Assembly: GCA_019237595.1 (NCBI GenBank)
Contig: JAFAGU010000071.1
Location: 1-14,917, forward strand
Source of the DNA: Betaproteobacteria bacterium
GTDB taxonomy: Bacteria; Pseudomonadota; Gammaproteobacteria; Burkholderiales; SG8-39
Reading direction: 5' to 3'
Length of the DNA: 14,917 bases
Positions 1 through 6,728 of this stretch are shown piece by piece. The notes beneath the pieces are model-generated. The model saw only the letters and a list, made by a program, of their open reading frames with translations. It made no database searches and was not told the origin of the DNA. The position numbers and the translations under genes were made by a program. How positions within the stretch are numbered: the stretch's first letter is position 1; each line of letters begins with the position of its first letter.

Positions 1-258
1 CTACTCCTAGTACGAGAGGACCGGAGTGGACGCACCTCTGGTGTACCGGTTGTCACGCCAGTGGCATCGCCGGGTAGCTATGTGCGGAAGAGATAACCGC
101 TGAAAGCATCTAAGCGGGAAACTTGCCTCAAGATGAGACTTCCCGGGGGCTCGACCCCCCTGAAGGGTCGTCCTAGACCAGGACGTTGATAGGCAGGGTG
201 TGCAAGGGCCGTAAGGCCTTCAGCTAACCTGTACTAATTGCCCGTGCGGCTTGACCCT
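1..258 (+). rRNA. rrl: 23S ribosomal RNA, 3' end (partial)
   Basis: This is the last ~258 bases of a large-subunit rRNA; the 5' part lies outside the window. The sarcin-ricin loop core AGTACGAGAGGACC is visible at bases 9-22, followed by the usual domain VI sequence (GTTGTCACGCCAGTGGCA, GCTGAAAGCATCTAAGCGGGAAACTT-like stretch near 100-123). The end is placed at ~258 by comparison with the conserved terminus CTAACCtGTACTAAT...GTGcGGCTTgACCcT. The exact mature 3' end could differ by a few bases. Confidence 0.97.
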
Positions 259-365
259 ATAACCGTGAGCACTGCGCATGCGCGGTGATCATGGCGGGGC
301 GCTTGGCGCAATCAATACCCGAGACGGAGCTTCGGCTCCACGAGACTTCACTTCTTCAACCTTCT
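259..365 (+). other. 23S-5S internal transcribed spacer
   Basis: This is a 107-base spacer of the rRNA precursor. It contains a short palindrome GCGCATGCGC (275-284) and a hairpin GGAGC-TTCG-GCTCC (326-339) with a stable UUCG tetraloop. I see no tRNA fold in it. The hairpin probably helps pre-rRNA folding or processing (inference). Confidence 0.7.
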
Positions 366-480
366 ACCTGGCGGCTACAGCAGCCTGGAACCACGCCTTC
401 CCATCCCGAACAGGACCGTGAAACGGGTTTGCGCCGATGATAGTGTGCAATCGCGCACGCGAAAGTAGGTTACCGCCAGA
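366..480 (+). rRNA. rrf: 5S ribosomal RNA
   Basis: A full-length 5S rRNA of about 115 bases. The terminal helix is formed by CTGGCGG (368-374) and CCGCCAG (473-479). Internal hallmarks are CCATCCCGAACAGGACCGTG and GCGCCGATGATAGTG, followed by GCGAAAGTAGGT before the closing strand. The sequence pattern is of the betaproteobacterial type. The ends are set from the terminal helix and may be off by one to three bases. Confidence 0.96.
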
Positions 481-494
481 CCATCTTCGAACAG

Positions 495-529
495 AAAGCC
501 CCGGACTCGAGAGAGTGCCGGGGCTTTTT
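495..529 (+). terminator. Intrinsic terminator of the rRNA operon
   Basis: A GC-rich stem AAAGCCCCGG (495-504) pairs with CCGGGGCTTT (518-527). Inside it ACTC (505-508) can pair with GAGT (513-516) around a GAGA loop, with one bulged G. The second arm runs straight into TTTTT. The stem also begins with AAA, so the hairpin can work for the convergent minus-strand gene ending at 548. Confidence 0.93.
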
Positions 530-547
530 GTTGCCTAAGCCGCGAGG

Positions 548-1951
548 CTACATGACGCCGGAAGCGACCGCGGGATGCTGCTCCAGCACGCCGGCGATCA
601 GGTCGAGGGCGGTGCGACACTGATGGCGGTCGACCGCGCCGCCCAGGCAGACGCGCACCGCCTGCGGCGGCGTCTCGGTGACGGCGAACGAGTCGCTGCC
701 GACGACGCCGATGCCGCGCGCGCGCAGGTGCGCGGCGAACTCGACGCGGCTCCAGTGCGGCGGCAGCGCGAGCCACAGGTGAAAGGCTTCCGGCTGCGAG
801 GCGTAGCTTCCGGCGGGCAGCGCCTGCGCGGCGAGTCTCTGGCGCCGTGCCGACTCCTCGCGCACCGCACCGAGAATCGCGTGCGCCGTACCGTCCTCGA
901 TCCACCGCGTCGATAGCGCCGTCGTGATCGGCGAGGCCATCACGGTCATCGCGCGCAGGGTGGTGGCGATGCGCTGCGCCTGGCGCGCATCCGGCGCGGC
1001 GAGATAGGCGATGCGCAGACCCGCGCCGACGAACTTGGCGAGGCCGCTCACGTAGAAGGTGCTCTCCGGCGCGAGCTCGGCAATGGTGCGCGGCGCGCGC
1101 GCGGGCAACAAGCCGTACGCATCGTCCTCGATGATCCAGACATTGTGCTGGCGCGCGGTCTCGGCGACGGCGAGCCGCCGCGCCTCCGACATGACGGCGG
1201 TGGTGGGATTGAGCAGCGTCGGATTGAGGTAGAGCGCTTTCGGCGCGTGCTTCGCGCAGGCCGCGGCGAACGCCTCCGGATCGATGCCTTCGGCGTCGAG
1301 CGGCAGGCCGACGAGCTCGACGCCGAGATGCGAGGCGATCGCCTTCGCGCCCGGATAGGTCAGCGCCTCGGTGCACATCACCTCGCCCGGGCGCACCAGC
1401 ACGCTGATCAGCGCGAGCAGCGCGCTTTGCACGCCCGGGCACACGAGCACCCGCTCGGGCGCGAGGCCCGGCAAGTGCGGCTCGAGCAGGCGGATGCCCG
1501 CCTCCCGGTCCGCGCGCGTGCCGCCGAAGTCCTGGTAGCGCAGCAGCTCGTGCATGTCCATGCGCTGCTGCAGCTCCGCGAGACCGTTCTGCATGCGCAG
1601 CATGAGCGCCGGGTCCTGCGGCTCCGGAGGCAGGTTCATCGTCATCTCGACCAGCCCGACGAAGCCGAGGCTGCGCACCGGCGCGGTGGTGCTCGACGCG
1701 GGCTTGACGAACGTGCCGCGTCCCGAGCGCGCATCCACCAGGCCGCGGCGGCGCGCCTCGGCGTAAGCGCGCGCGACGGTGGTGTAGTTCAGGCCGAGCT
1801 CGCTCGCGAGCGCGCGCAGCGGCGGCAGGTTCTCGTTCGCCGCCAGCCGGCCTGCCTGCATGTCTGCGGCGATCGCGTCGGCGATCGCGAGATAGGCGGG
1901 TTTGCCGCTCTGCGCGACGTATTTCGACCAGCGCGCGGTGTTGTCGGCCAT
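548..1951 (-). CDS. MocR-family PLP-dependent transcriptional regulator
   Basis: A 467-residue protein with the two-part MocR layout. Residues ~15-85 form a GntR-type winged helix-turn-helix, with the signature LPPLRALASELGLNYTTVARAY and the wing GLVDARSGRGTF. Residues ~110-455 resemble a fold-type I aminotransferase, including a LLNPTT segment, IIEDDAYG and the PLP-lysine segment SGLAKFVGAGLRIAYL with Lys306. Members sense PLP or an amino compound and usually control vitamin B6, GABA, taurine or other nitrogen genes (family knowledge). The gene is divergent from the nit operon across a 292-base gap, so it may control that operon or itself; neither is shown. No clear Shine-Dalgarno precedes the ATG, only GGGG directly in front of it. 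The 3' end converges on the rRNA terminator. The specific ligand cannot be read from the sequence. Confidence 0.92.
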   Translation of the reverse strand: MADNTARWSKYVAQSGKPAYLAIADAIAADMQAGRLAANENLPPLRALASELGLNYTTVARAYAEARRRGLVDARSGRGTFVKPASSTTAPVRSLGFVGLVEMTMNLPPEPQDPALMLRMQNGLAELQQRMDMHELLRYQDFGGTRADREAGIRLLEPHLPGLAPERVLVCPGVQSALLALISVLVRPGEVMCTEALTYPGAKAIASHLGVELVGLPLDAEGIDPEAFAAACAKHAPKALYLNPTLLNPTTAVMSEARRLAVAETARQHNVWIIEDDAYGLLPARAPRTIAELAPESTFYVSGLAKFVGAGLRIAYLAAPDARQAQRIATTLRAMTVMASPITTALSTRWIEDGTAHAILGAVREESARRQRLAAQALPAGSYASQPEAFHLWLALPPHWSRVEFAAHLRARGIGVVGSDSFAVTETPPQAVRVCLGGAVDRHQCRTALDLIAGVLEQHPAVASGVM

Positions 1952-2140
1952 CCCCGCTATGCACCAAATTCGCTTCGGATCGAGCTGCGTTGCACCGTTA
2001 TGCGCAATGCGGAAAGTCTTCGCGACGACGATGGCAGCCCGTCTTCTCGCTCGCTCGCGCCGAGGCCCTGCCGAAAAACTTCAGCAAATACATCCCGCAA
2101 AACGTTGATCGGATTTTGATCGCACGCTGATCGAGCGACG
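1952..2140. promoter_or_regulatory. Divergent upstream region, candidate activator sites
   Basis: This non-coding stretch separates the MocR start from the nit promoter. It holds two TGCACC boxes at 1960-1965 and 1991-1996, 31 bp apart. The second lies in an imperfect dyad TTGC-N10-GCAA (1990-2007). They are about 175-210 bp upstream of the predicted nit transcription start, the usual range for sigma-54 enhancer sites. Closer in, TGATCG occurs at 2106, 2117 and 2128, exactly 11 bp apart. No complete NtrC palindrome is present. Function as binding sites is inference. Confidence 0.4.
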
Positions 2141-2142
2141 AC

Positions 2143-2158
2143 TGGCATGCGTTGTGCT
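2143..2158 (+). promoter_or_regulatory. Sigma-54 (-24/-12) promoter of the nit operon
   Basis: The sequence TGGCATG-CGTT-GTGCT matches the RpoN consensus TGGCAYG-N4-TTGCW with one mismatch (G for the first T). The invariant GG (2144-2145) and GC (2156-2157) are exactly 10 bases apart. Transcription would start near 2169, leaving a ~75-base leader before nitB. A sigma-54 promoter fits nitrogen control, and the related cluster of Pseudomonas fluorescens NCIMB 11764 carries a sigma-54-type activator gene, nitA, next to it. No such activator gene is in this window. Confidence 0.8.
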
Positions 2159-2243
2159 CCCTTCGCTGAGCAGAGCGCAAGCAAGAAGCGTGACAGCGAT
2201 CGCGGCTTGATCGCATTCGACAACCAGGGAAAGGAACCAGGCG

Positions 2244-2726
2244 ATGCCCGCAGTCTCCGCAATGAAGCACAAGAAAGGCGATTTCCTCGTCGACTACGAG
2301 GAGAAGGTTTTCGAGGACGTGAAGGCCAAGCCCGGCGAGAAGGCGCTCGTCACCTTCCACACTGTCGCGTTCGAAGGCTCGATCGGCTTCGTCAACCTGC
2401 TGCAGGCGACGCGGCTGAAGCGCAAGGGCTTCGACACGTCGGTGCTGCTCTACGGGCCGGGCGTCACGCTCGGCGTGCAGCGCGGCTTCCCCACGCTTGG
2501 TGCCGACGCCTTTCCCGGTCATCACAACTTCAACAACCAGATCGTCAAGTTCATGGACGAGGGCGGCAAGGTGTACGCGTGCCGCTTCGCGCTGCAGGCA
2601 CTGTACGGCCACGGCGAGGGCGCGCTCATTCCCGGCATCCGCCCGATCAACCCGCTCGACGTGCTCGACCTCATCCTCCTGCACCGGCGCGACGACGCGT
2701 TCATGGTCCACACCTGGACGGTGTAG
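2244..2726 (+). CDS. nitB: NitB, MSMEG_0572/Sll0783-family nitrogen starvation response protein
   Basis: A 160-residue cytoplasmic protein, first gene of the Nit1C-type operon. Recognisable family segments are FHTVAFEGSIGFVNLLQATRL (~38-58), the VLLYGPGVTLGVQRGFPT stretch (~67-84) and GGKVYACRFALQALYG (~107-122) with its only cysteine, Cys113. The alternating strand-helix pattern and the single late Cys recall the DsrE-like fold, which is my inference. The cyanobacterial homologue Sll0783 is induced by nitrogen starvation and is needed for polyhydroxybutyrate accumulation; its biochemical role is unknown. The ATG is preceded by GGAAAGGA (2228-2235) with 8-base spacing, the best ribosome binding site in the operon. 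The next gene starts 3 bases after the stop. Confidence 0.93.
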   Translation: MPAVSAMKHKKGDFLVDYEEKVFEDVKAKPGEKALVTFHTVAFEGSIGFVNLLQATRLKRKGFDTSVLLYGPGVTLGVQRGFPTLGADAFPGHHNFNNQIVKFMDEGGKVYACRFALQALYGHGEGALIPGIRPINPLDVLDLILLHRRDDAFMVHTWTV

Positions 2727-2729
2727 CGC

Positions 2730-3731
2730 ATGGGCAAGGGCACGACATTGCGCGTCGCGGCGGTCCAGCTCTCTCCCGTGCTGGACAGCGCCGATGGCAC
2801 CGTCGAGAAGGTGCTCGCCGCGATTCGCGAGGCCGCCGCCGAAGGCGTGCGGCTCGTCGTCTTTCCCGAGACGGCGGTGCCCTACTACCCGTATTTCTCG
2901 TTCGTCGTCCCGCCGGTCGCGATGGGGGCCGAGCACATGCGCTTGTACGAGCGCGCGGTGAAAGTGCCGGGACCGGTGACCGAAGCCGTGGCGTCGGCCG
3001 CGGCGGAGCACGGCATGGTGGTCGTGCTGGGCGTGAACGAGCGCGATCACGGCTCCCTCTACAACACCCAGCTCGTGTTCGACGCCGATGGCCGGCTCGC
3101 GCTCAAGCGCCGCAAGATCACGCCCACCTATCACGAGCGCATGGTCTGGGGACAGGGAGACGGCAGCGGCCTGCGCGTGGTCGACACTGCCGCGGGCCGC
3201 GTCGGCGCGCTCGCCTGCTGGGAGCACTACAACCCGCTCGCGCGCTACGCGTTGATGGCGCAGCACGAGGAGATCCATTGCGGCCAATTCCCCGGCTCGC
3301 TGGTCGGCCCGATCTTCGCCGAGCAGATGGAGGTGACGATGCGCCACCACGCGCTCGAGTCGGCCTGCTTCGTCGTCCACGCCACCGGCTGGCTGACGGA
3401 AGAGCAGGTCGCCGGCATCGGCACCGAGCCGGCGCTGCGCAAGGCGCTGCGCGGCGGCTGCTACACCGCGATCATCTCGCCCGAGGGCACGCATCTCTGC
3501 CCGCCGCTACGCGAGGGCGAGGGCCGCATCGTCGCCGACCTCGACCCTGCGCTCATCACCAAGAGGAAACGCATGATGGACTCGGTCGGCCACTACGCGC
3601 GCCCCGAGCTCCTCAGCCTGCGCCACAACAAGACGTCCTGGAGCCCCGCCCATGAAGCCTTCCAACCGCAACCTCTTGCCGTCGCGACAGCTCGCCACGG
3701 AGATCCAGTCACTGGGTCTGCGGCTCGCTGA
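2730..3731 (+). CDS. nitC: NitC, Nit6803-family nitrilase
   Basis: A 333-residue carbon-nitrogen hydrolase that converts nitriles to the acid and ammonia. The catalytic residues are visible: Glu47 in VVFPETAVPYYP, Lys129 and Glu136 in KRRKITPTYHER, and Cys163 in ALACWEHYNPL. Their spacing is the same as in Synechocystis Nit6803 (Glu53, Lys135, Cys169). In P. fluorescens NCIMB 11764 the homologous nitrilase is needed for growth on cyanide. The gene begins 3 bases after nitB with no strong Shine-Dalgarno, so translation is probably coupled. The last ~27 residues (from about SWSPAHEAF) do not look like the usual end and overlap nitD by 80 bases. That may be a natural extension or the mark of a small frameshift near 3650. 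Confidence 0.95.
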   Translation: MGKGTTLRVAAVQLSPVLDSADGTVEKVLAAIREAAAEGVRLVVFPETAVPYYPYFSFVVPPVAMGAEHMRLYERAVKVPGPVTEAVASAAAEHGMVVVLGVNERDHGSLYNTQLVFDADGRLALKRRKITPTYHERMVWGQGDGSGLRVVDTAAGRVGALACWEHYNPLARYALMAQHEEIHCGQFPGSLVGPIFAEQMEVTMRHHALESACFVVHATGWLTEEQVAGIGTEPALRKALRGGCYTAIISPEGTHLCPPLREGEGRIVADLDPALITKRKRMMDSVGHYARPELLSLRHNKTSWSPAHEAFQPQPLAVATARHGDPVTGSAAR

Positions 3732-4761
3732 CCCCGCCGCGGGCGCGCCTGGCCGGCGCGGCGGCGCCGGCCCGTCGGATCACAAGGCGGTGAACGTGAA
3801 CGGCCGCACGCTGATGATCCCGATCCATACGGCGCCGGCGAAGGCGTCGCCCTACTTCGCAGAGGCGCCCGGCGCCGACGGCACGAGCGCGCTCTTGCGC
3901 GACGGCGTCGAAGTGGCGCGCATCGGCTTCCCGGCCAGCCCGCGCTTCTACAGGCTGCAGACCTTGGACGGCGTACCCTACTGGATGATCGCGCAGCTGC
4001 ACAGCGCCGACGTCCTCGCCACGACCGTGCTGCAGACTTGCGTGCGCTACGGCAACCGCAAAACGACCTGCCAGTTCTGCGCGATCGGCCAGTCCCTCGC
4101 CGCCGGCCGCACCATCAACCGCAAGACGCCGGAGCAGCTCGCCGAAGTTGCGCGCGCCGCGGTGTTGCTCGACGGCGTGACGCACATGGTGATGACCACC
4201 GGCACGCCGAACTTCAAGGACCGCGGGGCGCAGATCCTGTGCGAAAGCGCGTTCGCGGTGAAGGCGGCAGTGGAGCTGCCGATCCAGGGGCAATGCGAGC
4301 CGCCCGACGACCCGGTGTGGTTCCGCCGCATGAAGGCGGCCGGCATCGACGCGCTCGGCATGCATCTCGAGGCGGTCACGCCCGAGGTGCGCGCACGCAT
4401 CATGCCGGGCAAGGCGAGCGTGAGTATCGACCACTATCTCGCCGCCTTTGCCGAGGCGGTCGCCGTCTTCGGCCGCGGCTAGGTCAGCACCTATATCCTC
4501 GCCGGCCTGGGCGATACGACGCCGGCAATCCTCACGATGTGCGAGAAGATCGTGGCGCTCGGTGTCTACCCGTTCGTCGTGCCCTTCGTGCCGATCGGCG
4601 GCACGCCCCTCGAGAACCATGCGGCGCCCGACGCCCTCTTCATGCGCGGCCTGCTCGAGCCGCTCGGCAGGATGCTCGCCCGCGCAGGGCTGCGCTCGAG
4701 CGACATCAAGGCCGGCTGCGGCAAGTGCGGCGCCTGCTCGACCCTCTCCGCGTACGAGTAG
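3652..4761 (+). pseudogene. nitD: NitD, MSMEG_0568-family radical SAM protein, interrupted by an in-frame amber codon
   Basis: The frame encodes 369 codons but codon 277 (4480-4482) is TAG. Upstream are 276 residues with GAGPSDHKAV (~36-45) and a cluster-binding stretch with Cys130, Cys140 and Cys143, i.e. CX9CX2C rather than the classic CX3CX2C. Downstream, without any frameshift, follow VSTYILAGLGDTTP, IGGTPLENH and a second cysteine group Cys356-X2-Cys359-X2-Cys362 near the C-terminus, ending at TAG 4759-4761. The family end is therefore intact but separated by one nonsense codon. The context FGRG*VSTYI suggests CAG (Gln) to TAG, a single transition (inference). A truncated protein would lack the second cysteine group. 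The start ATG has GGAG (3640-3643) at 8 bases. It could be a true nonsense mutation, a base-call error or a suppressed stop. The substrate of the family is unknown. Confidence 0.85.
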
Positions 4762-4763
4762 GC

Positions 4764-5207
4764 GTGGAACAGCCCGTCGAGATCGCCAAGCCGCCCCTTC
4801 CGCCCTTCACGCTGGAGACGGCCAAGGCCAAGATCCAGGCCGCCGAGGACGCGTGGAACACGCGCGACCCGGAGCGCGTCGCGCTCGCCTACACCCTCGA
4901 CACGGAATGGCGTAACCGCGCCGAGTTCCTCACCGGACGTGATGAGATCAAAGCGTTCCTGCGCCGCAAATGGGCGAAGGAGCTCGACTACCGCCTGCGC
5001 AAGGAGCTCTGGACGTTCGCGGACAACCGCATCGCGGTGCGCTTCGAGTACGAGTTCCACGACGATTCGGGCCAGTGGTTCCGCGCCTATGGCAACGAGA
5101 ACTGGGAGTTCGCGCCGAACGGCCTCATGCGCCGGCGCTTCGCCAGCATCAACGACCTGCCGATCTCCGAGGCCGCGCGCAAGTTCCGCTGGGAAAGGAA
5201 GGCCTGA
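4764..5207 (+). CDS. DUF1348 / nuclear transport factor 2 (SnoaL-like) family protein
   Basis: A 147-residue protein starting at GTG 4764, two bases after the nitD stop, so probably coupled to it. The DUF1348 signature is clear: AEDAWNTRDPERVALAYT, EWRNRAEFLTGRDEIKAFL, KELDYRLRKELWTF, IAVRFEYEFHDDSGQWFRAYGNENWEF, then MRRRFASINDLPI near the C-terminus. The fold is a small alpha+beta cone used by many hydrolases and isomerases as an active-site cavity; DUF1348 itself has no assigned reaction. It is not among the seven core genes nitBCDEFGH as I know them, yet lies between nitD and nitE in the same direction. It may be an accessory enzyme of the pathway (inference). An upstream start in this frame is possible but would overlap nitD. 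Confidence 0.88.
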   Translation: MEQPVEIAKPPLPPFTLETAKAKIQAAEDAWNTRDPERVALAYTLDTEWRNRAEFLTGRDEIKAFLRRKWAKELDYRLRKELWTFADNRIAVRFEYEFHDDSGQWFRAYGNENWEFAPNGLMRRRFASINDLPISEAARKFRWERKA

Positions 5208-5211
5208 CGCC

Positions 5212-5757
5212 ATGCTGCTCCTCGAGCCGCCATTCGCGTTCCAACCGGTCGACTACCGCGTGCGGATCGCGCGCGAGGAATGGGAGCGGCGCGGCTGCGC
5301 GGCGCTTCGCCGCGCGGTGTTCTGCGATGAGCAGCAGATCTTCCACGGCGACGACGCCGATGAGTGGGACCGCGTCGCGCTGCCGATCGCCGCGTCCTAC
5401 TGCGTGCTCGGCGCGCCCGAGCAGGTCGTCGGCACGGTGCGCATCGGCGAGATCGAGCCCGGCCTGTGGCAGGGCTCGCGCCTGGCCGTGCACCGAGACT
5501 TCCGGCGCGTCGCCTCGCTCGGCACCGAGCTGATCCGCCACGCCGTCTGCAGCGCGCATGCACGCGGCTGCCGCCGCTTCATCGCCCACGTGCAGGAGCA
5601 GAACGTGCCGCTGTTCCTGCGCCTGGCCTGGAGGAGCCTCGAGCGTGTGACGCTGCACGGCCGGCCGCACCACCTCATGCAGGCCGACCTCGCCGCCTAT
5701 CCGCCGCGCGCGGCGGAGGAGGTGGCCTTCGTCGCCGAGCTGCGCCGGGCGGCGTGA
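5212..5757 (+). CDS. nitE: NitE, MSMEG_0567/Sll0786-family GNAT N-acetyltransferase
   Basis: A 181-residue GNAT protein. Visible are RRAVFCDEQQIF (residues 33-44), typical of the nitrogen-starvation acetyltransferase group, the beta4 segment VVGTVRIGEI (72-81), and the acetyl-CoA-binding region SRLAVHRDFRRVASLGTELI (89-108), where the loop RVASLG takes the place of the usual Q/RxxGxG/A. Gln-Asn in HVQEQNVPLFLRLAWRSL (~124-141) marks the last GNAT motif. A strong GGAAAGGAAGG (5192-5202) precedes the ATG. The stop overlaps the nitF start (TGATG). In some organisms this protein is fused to the AIR-synthase-like partner; here the two are separate. The acceptor substrate is unknown. Confidence 0.92.
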   Translation: MLLLEPPFAFQPVDYRVRIAREEWERRGCAALRRAVFCDEQQIFHGDDADEWDRVALPIAASYCVLGAPEQVVGTVRIGEIEPGLWQGSRLAVHRDFRRVASLGTELIRHAVCSAHARGCRRFIAHVQEQNVPLFLRLAWRSLERVTLHGRPHHLMQADLAAYPPRAAEEVAFVAELRRAA

Positions 5758-6728
5758 TGCTCGACGAGATCGCCGCCGCGCTGCGGGCGAGCCGCGGCCT
5801 CGCGCACAAGTCCGACATCGCGGCGGTGATGCGCACGCTCGCCCTCGGTCCGCCGAGCCGCGTCGGCGGCGAAGCGGTGCCGATCGGCGACGACTGCGCG
5901 GCGATCCGCGACGGCGACGGCTGGCTGCTCTTCGCCATCGAGGGGCTGCTGAACGAGTTCGTGCAGCGCGAGCCGTGGTTCGCCGGCTACTGCGCGGTGA
6001 TGGTGAACCTGAGCGACGTCTACGCGATGGGCGGACGGCCGATCGCCGTGGTCGATGCGGTCTGGACGGATGGCCTGGAGCGCGCCGCGCCGATCGTGGA
6101 GGGAATGAACGCTGCGGCGCGCGCGTACGGGGTTCCGATCGTCGGCGGCCACACCAACTGCCGCAGCAACCAGGATCAGCTCGCGGCGGCCGTCCTCGGC
6201 CGCACGCGGCACCTGCTCACCAGCTTCGACGCGCGCCCCGGCGACGTGCTGCTCGCCGCGATCGATCAGCGCGGCCGCTACCGCGAGCCGTATCCCTACT
6301 GGGACGCGAGCACGGAGAGCGACGCGCGGCGGCTGCGGGCCGATCTTGAGCTGCTGCCGGGGCTCGCCGAGGCGGGCCTCTGCGCGGCGGCGAAGGACGT
6401 CAGCATGGCGGGCATCGTCGGCACGGCGATGATGCTGCTCGAGTGCTCGGGCCTGGGCGGCGAGATCGATGTCGCGGCGGTGCCCAAGCCCTCCGGGGTG
6501 GCGTCCGAGCGCTGGCTGGTCTCGACCTTTCCGAGCTACGGCTTCATCCTCGCGGCGTCCGCGGCAAACGTCGCGGCTGTCGTGGCCCGCTTCGCGGCGC
6601 GCGGCATCGCCTGCGCGCCGATCGGGCATTGCGACGCTTCGCGCGCGATCCGCGTCGCGGCGGGCGGGCGCAGCCTCCCCGTCTGGAATTTCGCGGAGGC
6701 GCCTTTGATTGGGTGCGGCCATGCCTGA
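5757..6728 (+). CDS. nitF: NitF, Sll0787-family AIR synthase-like protein
   Basis: A 323-residue PurM-like protein of the family that includes AIR synthetase and selenophosphate synthetase. The ATP/Mg motif GDDCAAI (44-50, Asp45-Asp46) and NLSDVYAMGGRP (84-95) mark the N-terminal domain. VGGHTN near 130 and DVSMAGIVGTAMMLLE near 216-231 belong to the second half. Homologues phosphorylate or condense small nitrogen compounds with ATP, but the substrate of this subfamily is not established. Start ATG overlaps the nitE stop by one base, and its own stop (6726-6728) lies inside the nitG start region, so the three proteins are translationally coupled. Confidence 0.93.
   Translation: MLDEIAAALRASRGLAHKSDIAAVMRTLALGPPSRVGGEAVPIGDDCAAIRDGDGWLLFAIEGLLNEFVQREPWFAGYCAVMVNLSDVYAMGGRPIAVVDAVWTDGLERAAPIVEGMNAAARAYGVPIVGGHTNCRSNQDQLAAAVLGRTRHLLTSFDARPGDVLLAAIDQRGRYREPYPYWDASTESDARRLRADLELLPGLAEAGLCAAAKDVSMAGIVGTAMMLLECSGLGGEIDVAAVPKPSGVASERWLVSTFPSYGFILAASAANVAAVVARFAARGIACAPIGHCDASRAIRVAAGGRSLPVWNFAEAPLIGCGHA

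Noticed and set aside
259..365. A tRNA in the rRNA spacer.
   Set aside because: No cloverleaf, T-loop or acceptor pairing is visible; the spacer between 23S and 5S shows only a UUCG hairpin.
375..1967. A long minus-strand open frame that runs through the MocR gene into the 5S rRNA.
   Set aside because: It overlaps a structural RNA and lacks domains; the MocR frame carries GntR and aminotransferase motifs.
1990..2007. A complete NtrC binding site.
   Set aside because: TGCACC is present, but the second half-site is GCGCA at the wrong spacing, so only a half-site resemblance can be claimed.
1998..3494. A 498-codon minus-strand open frame opposite nitB and nitC.
   Set aside because: Antisense shadow with His/Asp/Arg-rich low-complexity composition and no recognisable domain.
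2147..3655. A 502-codon plus-strand open frame across nitB and nitC.
   Set aside because: Its composition is Arg/Ala-rich and featureless; nitB and nitC in the other frames contain clear family motifs and ribosome binding signals.
4480..4482. Reassigned or pyrrolysine-type use of TAG.
   Set aside because: TAG is the ordinary stop of nitB, nitH and the MocR gene in the same window, nothing of the pyrrolysine system is here, and a single CAG-to-TAG change explains it.
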